Positions 39,506 to 47,688 of a stretch of DNA of 64,000 bases are shown in pieces. The DNA lies in contig NZ_JAFFIW010000004.1 in the NCBI RefSeq assembly GCF_018588885.1, positions 231,573-295,572 of the forward strand, in the 5' to 3' direction. The notes beneath the pieces were generated by a model, which saw only the letters and a program-made list of their open reading frames with translations, made no database searches and was not told the DNA's origin. The stretch is from Mesorhizobium sp. dw_380. GTDB lineage: Bacteria > Pseudomonadota > Alphaproteobacteria > Rhizobiales > Rhizobiaceae. The first letter of the stretch is position 1. The number at the start of each line of letters is the position of its first letter. The position numbers were made by a program, and so were the translations under genes.

Positions 39506-40093
39506 ATGAGCACGACCATAGTGCCGCTGGCGCCTGAGCTTTGGCCTGAATTCGAGGACCTTTTCGGCAAGCAGGGCGCCTGCTACGGCTGCTGGTGCAC
39601 GCATTTCCGGCTGGCCCCGGCGGCGCGGCGCGAGAGCAGCCGGGAACGCAACAAGGACCACATCAAGGCGCGTATCGAAGCCGGCCCGCCGCCCGGCGTG
39701 CTGGCATTCGAGGACGGCAAGGCGATTGGCTGGATGCAGATCGGACCGCGCGCCGACGTGCCCGAATGGAACAACAAGGGCAGGGGCTCGGCGCCGATCG
39801 ATCCCGCCGACGCTGCCGACCCGGCCGTTTGGGCGATTTCCTGCTTTTTCATCCGCGCCAAGGCGCGCGGCAGGGGCATCACGCATCGGCTCGTCGAAGG
39901 CGGCATCGATTTCGCCCGCAAGAACGGGGCACGGCTTGTCGAGGCCTGCCCGATCGACCTGTCCCGCGATTCGCGCTCGATCGGTCTGTTCGTCGGCTCG
40001 TCGGCGGTTTTCGAGAAGGCCGGTTTCGAGAGGCTGGTGGAGCGCAAGGCGGGGCGGCCGCTGATGCGGCTGGTGCTGAAGCCGGTTGCCTGA
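39506..40093 (+). CDS. GNAT family N-acetyltransferase
   Basis: A 195-residue acetyltransferase. Motif A is [33 protein letters not shown], quoted in part as [15 protein letters not shown] (about residues 112-128), with the R-G-R-G-I acetyl-CoA loop. [12 protein letters not shown] is the C-terminal motif. The N-terminal half has [10 protein letters not shown], a Cys-containing segment seen in a subset of uncharacterised rhizobial GNATs. Substrate unknown. GGGGAGA precedes the ATG at 39506. Divergent from dinB with about 67 bases between. Confidence 0.87.
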   Translation: MSTTIVPLAPELWPEFEDLFGKQGACYGCWCTHFRLAPAARRESSRERNKDHIKARIEAGPPPGVLAFEDGKAIGWMQIGPRADVPEWNNKGRGSAPIDPADAADPAVWAISCFFIRAKARGRGITHRLVEGGIDFARKNGARLVEACPIDLSRDSRSIGLFVGSSAVFEKAGFERLVERKAGRPLMRLVLKPVA

Positions 40094-40177
40094 CCGTCAT
40101 CATCTTGCAGTTGCGATGGTATTTCCCTACCAGAAGTGTGAAAAGTTTTTTGCCTTTCGACCCAACGGAGAGTTCCC

Positions 40178-41812
40178 GTGACCCGTATGTTGCCAATTGC
40201 CCTTACCGCGCTCCTGCTCAGCGCGCCCGCCTTCGGCCAGACCGTCGACAGCCAGGGCGCGAAGCAATTGTCCAATGATCTGTCCCGCTATGTCGGCAGG
40301 CAGGCGCTCGACAAGGGCATCCTGAAGGTTTCGGTCGAAGGCAACGCCTACAAGATCGTGTTTGATTTGAAGGCGCTGGCCGGGACCTTTCCCGACCAGA
40401 AGCTGGTGAAATTCGACTTTGCGCCCTACGCCCTGCTGGTGAAGCCGCGCAGCGACGGATCCTGGGATGTCTCGATGGATTTTTCGCAAAGCGCCTCCTT
40501 CGAGTTCAAGGGGCCTGAAGGGCAGCAAAGCACGCAGTTTTCGATCAAGGACGGCAAGGGCAGTGGCGTCTACGATCCGAAGCTGGCGGCCTTCACCAGC
40601 GGCACAAGCTCGATGGCCGGGATGACGATGTCGTCGCAGGACGCCAAGCAGCGCCTGGATATGAGCGCCGGCGCTGCGACCGCGACCTTGGTCGGCACCA
40701 AAGCCGCCAATGGCGGCGTCGATTTCACGACGTCGCAGAAAATATCCAACTTTGTCGAAGCGATCAAATTCGACGATCCCGAGAGCGGGCTGAACTTCCC
40801 GGTCACCGTCAGGTCGCCTGAATTTTCAGTGGAGGCCAGCGGCAAGGGTGTGCAGACCAAGCCACTGCTCGATCTCCTGGCGTTTGCCGTTGCCAATGAA
40901 GATGAGACAACGCTGAAGGCAAACCAGGCGCAGCTCAAGTCGCTTCTGCTCGCCGCGCTTCCGGTGTGGGAACGCATCGACGGCACCTACGCCTTCAAGG
41001 ATTTCGCGGTCGAGAGCCCGATCGGCACTTTCGGGGCGACCCAGCTCAGCACCGCGTTCGGCAGCGACGGCGTCGCCCAGAGCGGCAAGGTCAGCTATGG
41101 CATCAAGGCCACGGGGCTGACCGTGCCGCAGCAGCTTTTGCCGAGCTGGAGCGTGGCATTGCTGCCCACCGATATCGACCTGAATTTCGGCGGCGCCAAC
41201 ATCGATCTCGACAGCATGGCGAAGAAGGCAATCGAAGCCTTTGATCTCCATCAGAATCCGCCGCTGTCGGCCGAGTTCGGCGATCAGCTCAAAGCCGACT
41301 TCCTGGCCAAGGGGCCGAAGGTCGTCATCGGCCACAGCACCGTGAAGAACAAGGACATGGAAATCGCGCTGGAAGGTGAGATGACGAGCTTCGGCCAGAA
41401 GCCCGACGCAAATCTCACGGTCGATGTCGCCGGTTTCGACAAGATGGTCGCGAGCCTGCAGGAAGCGGCAAAGTCCGAACCCGAAATCGCTCAGTACGTG
41501 CCTGTTGCTCTCGTCGTGAAGGGTTTTGCCAAGACGCTTTCGGACGGTCGCCTCGAATGGGTGGTCAACACTAAGGCCGACGGCTCCGTCGCCGTCAATG
41601 GTGTCATGTTGAAGCCCGCCGATCCGGCGGTGGACGACAGCGTCGACGATGGTGACGGCGGGGACGACGGCGGCGGCGCTAGTGGTGGCGGTGACAATGG
41701 TGGCGGTGACAATGGCGGCGCTAGCGGTGGCGGTGACAATGGTGGCGCTAGCGGTGGTGGCGACGACGGCGGTAGCGATAATGGCGGGTCAGGGGCGAAA
41801 CTGAATCCATGA
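40178..41812 (+). CDS. Periplasmic protein resembling DUF2125, with Gly/Asp/Asn repeat tail
   Basis: A 544-residue protein with a signal peptide (LPIALTALLLSAPAFG). The long central part (about 25-480) is composed of repeated beta-rich segments such as GTYAFKDFAVESPIGTF and NFGGANIDLDSMAKKA, and resembles the alphaproteobacterial DUF2125 proteins; I give this at moderate confidence. The last about 60 residues are low complexity: GGGDNGG and GASGGGDNGG units repeated, with Asp. This tail is coded by near-identical DNA repeats at about 41670-41775. Function unknown; possibly envelope-associated. Confidence 0.75.
   Translation: MTRMLPIALTALLLSAPAFGQTVDSQGAKQLSNDLSRYVGRQALDKGILKVSVEGNAYKIVFDLKALAGTFPDQKLVKFDFAPYALLVKPRSDGSWDVSMDFSQSASFEFKGPEGQQSTQFSIKDGKGSGVYDPKLAAFTSGTSSMAGMTMSSQDAKQRLDMSAGAATATLVGTKAANGGVDFTTSQKISNFVEAIKFDDPESGLNFPVTVRSPEFSVEASGKGVQTKPLLDLLAFAVANEDETTLKANQAQLKSLLLAALPVWERIDGTYAFKDFAVESPIGTFGATQLSTAFGSDGVAQSGKVSYGIKATGLTVPQQLLPSWSVALLPTDIDLNFGGANIDLDSMAKKAIEAFDLHQNPPLSAEFGDQLKADFLAKGPKVVIGHSTVKNKDMEIALEGEMTSFGQKPDANLTVDVAGFDKMVASLQEAAKSEPEIAQYVPVALVVKGFAKTLSDGRLEWVVNTKADGSVAVNGVMLKPADPAVDDSVDDGDGGDDGGGASGGGDNGGGDNGGASGGGDNGGASGGGDDGGSDNGGSGAKLNP
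41670..41775 (+). repeat. In-frame tandem repeats (GGTGGCGGTGACAATGG-type)
   Basis: Units GGTGGCGGTGACAATGG and GGCGCTAGCGG recur several times in the 3' end of the DUF2125-like gene, all in frame and coding Gly-Gly-Asp-Asn-type runs. The near-identity of the units at the DNA level suggests slippage or recombination and likely length variation between strains. Confidence 0.8.
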
Positions 41813-41823
41813 GGGTTCAGACC

Positions 41824-41883
41824 TCGAGCAATTCCCGGAATGCATAGAGCGGTTTTCCGTCCGGAATTGCGTCAAAACGTCTA
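41824..41883. repeat. Palindromic intergenic repeat (rhizobial GAGCAATTCC...GGAATTGC type)
   Basis: The stretch contains CGAGCAATTCCCGGA, a GCGGTTTTCCGTCC segment and CGGAATTGCGTCAAAACG. GCAATTCC and GGAATTGC form the inverted arms. I recognise this arrangement as a frequent interspersed element of Mesorhizobium and related genomes. It lies between convergent genes and could act as a terminator-like hairpin. Confidence 0.65.
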
Positions 41884-41885
41884 AA

Positions 41886-42539
41886 TCAGAGCCCCAGCGC
41901 GCCGGCGATCTTCGGTGCAGCTTCGTGCCAGTCCTGGACGACAATGACATCGTCCGGGACCGCTGGGAGGAACGCGCGCAGCGAATTGTCGGCTATCAGG
42001 TGGAAAAGACCTGCGTCGGCCACCGATTCCCGCACCGACGCCAGATTGTGCGGCTGATCGTCGACGAAGACCACCGGCCGGCCGCTATTTCCGCGCAGCG
42101 TGGCCACTGCCGGTCCCTTGGCCATCTCGGTGGTCAGCAGCGGGTAATGCAGGCCCAGGGCATCGAGATGGGCCCGGCGCACGGCACGATGCCTGTGCGG
42201 CATGGCCGTGAGCAATATGATTTCCGCGCGGTTCCCAAGCCCTGCCAGGGCTTCCGCGGCCCCGTCGGTAACGCTCTGCCAATCGGCTTGCGCGTCAAAA
42301 AACTCGCCCAGGAGTGCTGTGACTTCGGGCTGTTCGATCAGGCGGCCGCTGGCCATTTCGGCAATGTTGCCGGTCAGGCGAAAGGAGGCCAGCGTCAGGC
42401 CATAGCCGCGCGCCTTGAGGAAATGCGGAAACGGGCGGATGAATTCGAGCACCACGTCGTCGACGTCGAGCACCAGCAATGGCCTGTCATCGGCCGCCAG
42501 TTCCTCGATCTGGCGCGCGGTCTCCGGATCATCGCTCAT
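41886..42539 (-). CDS. HAD-like hydrolase domain protein
   Basis: A 217-residue protein with HAD motif I at residues 23-28 (LDVDDVV, catalytic Asp25 and Asp27), motif II-like ILLTAMPHRHRAVR, and GRPVVFVDDQPHNLASVRES, which holds the acidic motif IV. It is expected to bind Mg and use a phosphate-ester substrate, but no subfamily is recognisable. Its ATG overlaps the TGA of the DUF3572 gene (ATGA), so the two are coupled. Because motif I ends in VV rather than T/V-x-G, phosphatase activity is not certain. Confidence 0.82.
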   Translation of the reverse strand: MSDDPETARQIEELAADDRPLLVLDVDDVVLEFIRPFPHFLKARGYGLTLASFRLTGNIAEMASGRLIEQPEVTALLGEFFDAQADWQSVTDGAAEALAGLGNRAEIILLTAMPHRHRAVRRAHLDALGLHYPLLTTEMAKGPAVATLRGNSGRPVVFVDDQPHNLASVRESVADAGLFHLIADNSLRAFLPAVPDDVIVVQDWHEAAPKIAGALGL

Positions 42540-42835
42540 ATGGAATGCTCATGGTCGTCGTCGCCGAGCGGCAAGGCGCGCAATGCCCTGCCGACGGCTG
42601 CCGGCGGCGTGCCGGTTTCCTCGGCAAAGCGCAGCAGGGTCGGCTCGTGGGCGAGAATGAACTGCAGGACGCCGGCCAGGAAACCCGGCTCGCCGGCGGC
42701 CTTGCGGATCGAATGCGCTTCTATTCCGGTGATCGCCAGAAAACGCGGCAACAGCTCCGGATCGGAGGCGACGAAGCCCAGGGCCTTCACGGCAAGGGTT
42801 TCCGCCTCTTCGCGCATTGACGCCGCGTTTGCCAT
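42536..42835 (-). CDS. DUF3572 family protein
   Basis: A 99-residue protein matching the alphaproteobacterial DUF3572 family: AEALAVKALGF-like start (EAETLAVKALGFVASDPELLPRFL in part), LGF.A.DPE.L.RFL.ITGI pattern, followed by PGFLAGVLQFILAHEPTLLRFAE in part. No catalytic motif; function unknown. ATG 42835 is used; a GTG one codon earlier is equivalent. In rhizobia DUF3572 is regularly found just upstream and divergent to divK, as here, about 250 bases apart. Confidence 0.87.
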   Translation of the reverse strand: MANAASMREEAETLAVKALGFVASDPELLPRFLAITGIEAHSIRKAAGEPGFLAGVLQFILAHEPTLLRFAEETGTPPAAVGRALRALPLGDDDHEHSI

Positions 42836-43081
42836 CACTACCTTCGGTATGCGGAATGAGTCTCTTCCGCAGTAATGGCAAGAGTTGCTTGCGGCAAGCC
42901 TCTACAGCGCGGCGCGCCTTTTGGACGCGCAGTGAGGCGAGGTGGAATTCGTGCTGCTTTCCCAGCCGTGGTTTCCGTTTCGTCAATCATATTGCCGTAT
43001 AGTGAAGCAGGGTTTGGTGCGTCTAGGGAAGAGCGCATGACGGCCGCCTTCGAGCGGAGGGCCGGCCGGGACGGGATATCG

Positions 43082-43453
43082 ATGCCTAAGAAGGTCATGA
43101 TCGTCGAGGACAATGAGCTCAATATGAAGCTCTTTCGGGACCTCATCGAAGCCAGCGGTTACGAGACAGTGCGCACCCGTAACGGTCTTGAGGCGCTCGA
43201 CTTGGCGCGTCAGCACCGGCCCGATCTCATCCTGATGGATATCCAGTTGCCCGAGGTATCGGGGCTGGAAGTGACCAAATGGCTGAAAGAGGACGACGAT
43301 CTACACGTCATTCCGGTCATCGCGGTGACCGCCTTCGCGATGAAGGGCGATGAGGAGCGCATTCGCCAGGGCGGCTGCGAGGCCTATATTTCGAAGCCGA
43401 TCTCGGTGCCGCGTTTCATCGAAACCATCAAATCCTACCTGGGCGATGCCTGA
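43082..43453 (+). CDS. divK: Cell-cycle response regulator DivK
   Basis: A 123-residue single-domain response regulator. Residues 1-12 read [12 protein letters not shown], with acidic pocket E9/D10, the phospho-acceptor Asp53 in [13 protein letters not shown], Thr in VTAFAM and Lys in YISKPISV. Length and Asp53 match DivK, the phosphorelay switch that signals to DivL-CckA-CtrA and to PleC/DivJ in cell polarity. It is followed by pleD after 33 bases, the conserved alphaproteobacterial pair. The ATG at 43082 gives a standard receiver N terminus; earlier in-frame starts are not supported. Confidence 0.95.
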   Translation: MPKKVMIVEDNELNMKLFRDLIEASGYETVRTRNGLEALDLARQHRPDLILMDIQLPEVSGLEVTKWLKEDDDLHVIPVIAVTAFAMKGDEERIRQGGCEAYISKPISVPRFIETIKSYLGDA

Positions 43454-43486
43454 TGTGCCTTTCCAGCCGAGCCGGAGCCTTGTGAA

Positions 43487-44860
43487 ATGACCGCGCGGAT
43501 CCTCGTCGTCGACGACATCCCTGCCAATGTGAGGCTGCTGGAGGTGCGGCTGCTAGCCGAGTATTTCGAGGTGCTGACCGCCACCAACGGGCCAGACGCG
43601 ATCGAGACCTGCGAGAACGGCAAGGTCGACGTCGTGCTGCTTGACGTGATGATGCCCGATATGGACGGGTTCGAGGTATGCCGGCGGTTGAAAAGCGATC
43701 CAGCGACGTCGCACATTCCGGTGGTGATGATCACCGCACTCGACCAGGTGTCCGACCGCGTGCGCGGGCTCGAGGCCGGCGCCGACGATTTCCTGACCAA
43801 GCCGGTCAACGACCTGCAGCTGATGACGCGCGTCAAGAGTCTGGTCCGGTTGAAGTCCCTTACCGACGAACTCAGGCTGCGCGCCTCGACTACGCGCAAC
43901 ATCGGCATCGAGGAGCTGCTCAGCCGCAATTTCGCGTCCGAGGACACCGCGCCGAAAGTGCTTTTGATCGACGAGCGCAAATCGTCCGTGGAGCGCATCC
44001 AGAAGATGCTGCGCGACCGCGCCGACCTCGACGTCAACAGCGATCCGCATGCCGGTTTTTTCCAGGCCGCCGAGACGTCCTATGAATGCGTGATGATCTC
44101 GACGGCGTTCGCCGATTTCGATCCGCTCAGGCTCTGCTCGCAGCTGCGTTCGCTCGACCGCACCCGCTTCGTGCCGATCATCCTTTTGGCGGAGGAGGGC
44201 GAGGAGGAGCGCATCATCCGCGGCCTCGAACTCGGCATCAACGACTATCTGATGCGGCCGATCGACCAGCAGGAACTGACGGCGCGGCTGCGTACCCAGG
44301 TGCGCCGCAAGCGTTACAACGACCAATTGCGCGCCAGTGTCACCCAGACCATAGAAATGGCGGTGACCGATGGCCTGACCGGGCTGCACAACCGCCGCTA
44401 TCTCGACAGCCATCTGCAGACGCTGTTCGACCGCGCCGTTGCGCGGCGCAGGCCGCTGTCGGTGATGATCACCGATCTCGACCGTTTCAAGTCGATCAAT
44501 GATGCGCACGGCCATGACGGCGGCGACGAGGTGTTGCGGGAATTCGCGCGGCGGCTGCGCAAGAATGTTCGCGGCATCGATCTTGCCTGCCGGTTCGGCG
44601 GCGAGGAATTCGTGGTGGTCATGCCCGACACCGATGGCGCCGTGGCGGAGAAGGTGGCCGAACGCATCCGTGTCGAAATCGCCCAGGCGCCTTTCGCCAT
44701 CGGCCAGGACGGCAAGACGATCGAGGTGACCGTCAGCGTTGGCGTGTCGTCGGTGCTGAAGGGCGTGGATACGGTGGCGGCCCTGATGAAGCGCGCCGAT
44801 CTGGCACTCTACGAAGCCAAGAGTGGCGGTCGCAATCGTGTCGTCGCCAAGGCCGCTTGA
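43487..44860 (+). CDS. pleD: PleD: dual-receiver diguanylate cyclase
   Basis: A 457-residue REC-REC-GGDEF protein. The first receiver has ILVVDDIPANVRLLE and Asp53 in VVLLDVMMPDMDGF. The second, about residues 155-275, is degenerate (KVLLIDERKSS, no phosphoryl-acceptor in the usual spot). The GGDEF domain starts DGLTGLHNRRYLDSHL and has RFGGEEFVVVMP near residue 370. The I-site RGID lies at the correct distance before GGEEF, so allosteric product inhibition is expected. PleD makes c-di-GMP at the stalked/flagellar pole when phosphorylated by PleC/DivJ-type kinases. Operon with divK. Confidence 0.95.
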   Translation: MTARILVVDDIPANVRLLEVRLLAEYFEVLTATNGPDAIETCENGKVDVVLLDVMMPDMDGFEVCRRLKSDPATSHIPVVMITALDQVSDRVRGLEAGADDFLTKPVNDLQLMTRVKSLVRLKSLTDELRLRASTTRNIGIEELLSRNFASEDTAPKVLLIDERKSSVERIQKMLRDRADLDVNSDPHAGFFQAAETSYECVMISTAFADFDPLRLCSQLRSLDRTRFVPIILLAEEGEEERIIRGLELGINDYLMRPIDQQELTARLRTQVRRKRYNDQLRASVTQTIEMAVTDGLTGLHNRRYLDSHLQTLFDRAVARRRPLSVMITDLDRFKSINDAHGHDGGDEVLREFARRLRKNVRGIDLACRFGGEEFVVVMPDTDGAVAEKVAERIRVEIAQAPFAIGQDGKTIEVTVSVGVSSVLKGVDTVAALMKRADLALYEAKSGGRNRVVAKAA

Positions 44861-45004
44861 CCGTCAAGCCACGATTATTCTGTCAATCCGACAGGGTTAC
44901 CCGTTTACCTTAATCCAAGCGATTCACGAGCCTTGGTTAAGAAACTGTTGATTTCCAAAAGCTCTTGCGCAAATGTGCTTGGCAAGACGAAGCCGGCACG
45001 AGGG

Positions 45005-45198
45005 TAGATAGCCGGCTCGATCCTGGGAATACCCCATGATGCTCAGGTCCGCCGCATCTCCTGGGTCCGTGGGGTCGGCCGGCCGGCGCTGGCACATAGT
45101 GGCCTCCTCGTACCGCTGCCAAACGCCGACCGGCCCCCTTTGTCTCAGATGACATCAGGATTCCGTGCCAAGCCCCCGAAGTTCGGGGTTTTTTCTTT
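45005..45198 (+). ncRNA. Candidate structured small RNA with anti-Shine-Dalgarno loop
   Basis: Three hairpins in line. (1) CCTGGG 45022-45027 pairs with CTCAGG 45042-45047. (2) A strong stem formed by GGCCGGCCGGCG...GGCA (from about 45078) and TGCC...CGCCGACCGGCC, whose apical loop exposes CCTCCTCG at 45103-45110, complementary to ribosome-binding sites; GTGG/CCGC closes the loop. (3) A rho-independent terminator CCCCGAAGTTCGGGG followed by TTTTTTC. This is the layout of trans-acting rhizobial sRNAs of the alpha-r14 kind. No convincing promoter is visible (CTTGGC at 44978 has poor spacing), so the 5' end is approximate. Family assignment is inference. Confidence 0.55.
45172..45196 (+). terminator. 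Rho-independent terminator
   Basis: CCCCGAAGTTCGGGG hairpin directly followed by TTTTTTC. It ends the sRNA candidate; it is too far from pleD to be that gene's only terminator. Confidence 0.85.
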
Positions 45199-45409
45199 TC
45201 ATGTGCTGAGATCGGAATAGCCGCGTAACGGATTTTGCGCGACGCCTGCCCGCTAATTGGGCTCTGCACGCTGCTAGGCAGTGGCCCTTGCAATCGGCCA
45301 TCTGGAGAAGGTGCCCCCCTCCACTTCATACATATGGCGCACAGGGGACTTGCTTCAAGGCCCGGTACCTCCCGTAGAACCGCGGGCCAAGCCAGCGGAA
45401 ACGGGAGTG

Positions 45410-45673
45410 ATGAGAATGCGTATCGTATCGCCAGTAGACGGATCGCGACGAGATCATGCGGTGGTGATTGCCGGAGGTGGCCCGACGGGGTTGATGCTGG
45501 CGACCCAGCAGCTGATCGGCTTGCGCGCGGGTGGTCTGCACGCACGCACCATAGAGGTGCTCGATCAACGTGGAATTGCCGACCGGTTCGAAGCTGGTTG
45601 GCCCGACCCTGCAACACATTACGTCGCGATCCTCAACAGCTTGAGGACGGGTGATCTCCTGACAGGCGATTGA
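45410..45673 (+). pseudogene. FAD-dependent monooxygenase remnant
   Basis: The frame reads HAVVIAGGGPTGLMLA, the FAD-binding Rossmann start (GxGxxG type) of PheA/TfdB-type aromatic monooxygenases. It jumps at once to LIGLRAGGLHARTIEVLDQRG and then IADRF, which in intact enzymes lies roughly 15-20 residues further on. After that the similarity ends and the frame stops at 45673. So both an internal deletion and a loss of nearly the whole enzyme (normally about 500 residues) are visible. It is not expected to make a functional oxygenase. It lies just upstream of the GntR gene, perhaps as a leftover from the insertion or rearrangement that brought the cassette. Confidence 0.7.
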
Positions 45674-45740
45674 CAGGAGTTTCCATCCGTGCAGAAATTG
45701 GTTGGACCATTGGACCACTTGCGCAACGTCGGGAGGAAGT

Positions 45741-46475
45741 GTGGACCAGAACAGCCTGCCACCCATTCAGACGACGGCGCGCGATGACGCCGTGCTGAAG
45801 GCGTTGGTGGGCTTTGTTCGTGCCGAAGCCCTGCAGCCGGGCGAGCGGCTTCCGACCGAACGCATTCTGGCCGAGCGCCTGAAGGTCAGCCGCAACACGG
45901 TGCGCGAGGCGCTGACGCGCTGGGAGGGGCTTGGTCTCGTCGAGCGTCGGCAAGGCAGCGGCACCTATCTCAAGGCGGCCGTGTCACCCGACATGCTGCA
46001 CATGCCGCTGACGTTTGCGGGCGGCAATGATTTCACCAGCCTGATGCAGACACTGGAAATCCGCCGGGCCCTGGAAGCGGAGGCCGCGGCGCTTTGTGCC
46101 GAGCGTGCAAGCCCGGCCGACGTCGCCGAGATCGAGCGCAAGCTCGACATCATGGAGCAGGCGTTTCGCACCCGTGACGGCATGTCGTCGGAAGAGGACT
46201 GGGAGTTCCACCAGGCGATCTACCGGGTCTCCGGCAATCCGCTGTTCGAACAGATCATCGCCGCCATGCACGAACTGTTCCACCGCTTCTGGGAGCATCC
46301 GCTCGGTGTGCGCGATTTCGGCCACGCTAGCTTCCCCTACCATCGCACCATCTACGAATGCATCGCCGCGCGCGACCCGCAAGGTGCCCGCGCCGAGGCG
46401 CTGAAGCTGATCGCCACCGTCGAGGACGATTTGAAGCGCGGTGCCGCCAAACTCAAACTTTCGAGCCAGACATGA
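45741..46475 (+). CDS. GntR family transcriptional regulator (FadR subfamily)
   Basis: A 244-residue regulator. The N-terminal winged helix-turn-helix (about 15-85) includes LQPGERLPTERILAERLKVSRN and TVREALTRWEGLGLVERRQGSGTYL (in part), the GntR signature. The C-terminal FCD domain (about 95-230) has EIRRALEAEAAALCAERAS, EDWEFHQAIYRVSGNPLF with Asp/His for metal binding, and HRTIYECIAARD. GTG 45741 is chosen because GGGAGGAAGT lies immediately upstream. The stop overlaps the start of the PLP enzyme (ATGA), so it is the first gene of, and likely autoregulates, the PLP-ABC transport cluster. Confidence 0.92.
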   Translation: MDQNSLPPIQTTARDDAVLKALVGFVRAEALQPGERLPTERILAERLKVSRNTVREALTRWEGLGLVERRQGSGTYLKAAVSPDMLHMPLTFAGGNDFTSLMQTLEIRRALEAEAAALCAERASPADVAEIERKLDIMEQAFRTRDGMSSEEDWEFHQAIYRVSGNPLFEQIIAAMHELFHRFWEHPLGVRDFGHASFPYHRTIYECIAARDPQGARAEALKLIATVEDDLKRGAAKLKLSSQT

Positions 46476-47659
46476 ACGAGCACCCATCAGGTTTCGATTA
46501 CGACTATCTCGCCGAGGCGGCGACGCTCTTGGCGCATGACGAACCGTTCCCAGGCGGCGCCGTGGTGCCGCCGATCTACCAGACTTCGCTGTTCACCTTC
46601 GCCAATTATGCCGAAATGGCCGATACTTTTGCCGGCAAGCGAAAGCAGCCGATCTATTCGCGCGGCGACAATCCGACGGTGATGGAGTTCGAGGCCCGCG
46701 TCGCCGCACTGGAGGGCGCCGAGGCCGCACGCGGCTTTTCCAGCGGCATGGCGGCGATCAGCGCCACGGTGCTTGCCTTTGTCGGTGCCGGCGAGCGCAT
46801 CGTTGCGGTGCGTAACTGCTACGGCGATGCCTACCGGCTGTTCGAGCGGCTCCTGCCGCGGCTCAACATCAAGGTCGACTATGTCGACGGCTCAGACCCG
46901 GATGCGGTCGCCGCGGCCTTACCCGGCGCCAAGCTGCTTTACCTGGAAAGCCCGACCTCGATGCTGTTCGAGCTGCAGGACCTGCCGCATCTGACCCGGC
47001 TGGCCAAGGAGCAGGGCATCGTCACCACCATCGACAATTCCTGGGCGACGCCGGTGTTCCAGAAGCCGATCATGCACGGCGTCGATCTGGTGCTGCACTC
47101 GGCCTCGAAATATCTCGGCGGCCACAGCGACACTGTCGCCGGCGTGGTGGCGGGCTCGGCCGCTCATATCAAGCACATAAACGAGCAGACCTATTCCTAT
47201 CTTGGCGGCAAGCTGTCGCCTTTCGAGGCCTGGCTGTTGCTGCGCGGCCTGCGCACGCTGCCGCTGCGCCTGCCGCATCATATGAAAAGCGGCCTCATCA
47301 TCGCCGAGCGGCTGAAGGCGCATGCCAGTGTCGAGCGGGTCAACCATCCTGTCTATTCGAACCATCCGGGCAAGGCGACGCTGGCCGGCTATGCCGGTTT
47401 GTTCTCCTTCGAGGTGACGGAGGATATCGACATCCCCGTCTTCGTCGACGCGCTGAAATATTTCCGCATCGGCGTCAGCTGGGGCGGGCACGAGAGCTTG
47501 GTGGTACCGGCCAAGGCGTCGCTGGAGCAGACGCCGGGACTGAATTCGATGGCGCGCTTCGGCGTCAGCCCCCGAACCATCCGCTTCAATGTCGGATTGG
47601 AAAGTGTCGAAGACCTGTGGGCCGACGTGGCCCAGGCCTTCGAAAAAGCCAGAAAATAA
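46472..47659 (+). CDS. Trans-sulfuration family PLP enzyme (cystathionine lyase-like)
   Basis: A 395-residue fold-type I PLP enzyme of the Cys/Met metabolism family. Motifs are VVPPIYQTSLFTF, IYSRGDNPTVMEFE, GFSSGMAAISATVLAFVGAG (in part), LYLESPTS, VTTIDNSWATPVFQKP, and LHSASKYLGGHSDT with the PLP Lys (about residue 212). The family acts on cystathionine, homocysteine, O-acetylhomoserine or related beta/gamma-substituted amino acids; specificity cannot be fixed here. Its context is unusual: it is encoded between a GntR regulator and a carbohydrate-type ABC importer, which suggests catabolism of an imported sulfur- or amino-conjugated compound rather than methionine synthesis. Confidence 0.88.
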   Translation: MNEHPSGFDYDYLAEAATLLAHDEPFPGGAVVPPIYQTSLFTFANYAEMADTFAGKRKQPIYSRGDNPTVMEFEARVAALEGAEAARGFSSGMAAISATVLAFVGAGERIVAVRNCYGDAYRLFERLLPRLNIKVDYVDGSDPDAVAAALPGAKLLYLESPTSMLFELQDLPHLTRLAKEQGIVTTIDNSWATPVFQKPIMHGVDLVLHSASKYLGGHSDTVAGVVAGSAAHIKHINEQTYSYLGGKLSPFEAWLLLRGLRTLPLRLPHHMKSGLIIAERLKAHASVERVNHPVYSNHPGKATLAGYAGLFSFEVTEDIDIPVFVDALKYFRIGVSWGGHESLVVPAKASLEQTPGLNSMARFGVSPRTIRFNVGLESVEDLWADVAQAFEKARK

Positions 47660-47688
47660 CAAGCGGGTTCAAAATGGGAGTCTTGAAC

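Larger units (their letters stand above)
44861..45409. other. Long intergenic region: sRNA candidate plus unassigned DNA
   Basis: About 550 bases between pleD and the monooxygenase remnant. The first 140 bases hold CTGTCAATCCGACAG, a short hairpin, and TTAATCCAAG...CTTGGTTAA, an imperfect inverted repeat that may serve as the pleD terminator. Then comes the structured RNA candidate at 45005-45198. From 45199 to 45409 I see no gene, repeat or convincing signal. Confidence 0.6.

Noticed and set aside
44978..45010. CTTGGC ... GGTAGATA as promoter for the sRNA candidate
   Set aside because: The -35-like box is good but the spacing of 19-21 bases and the weak -10 box do not make a credible promoter.
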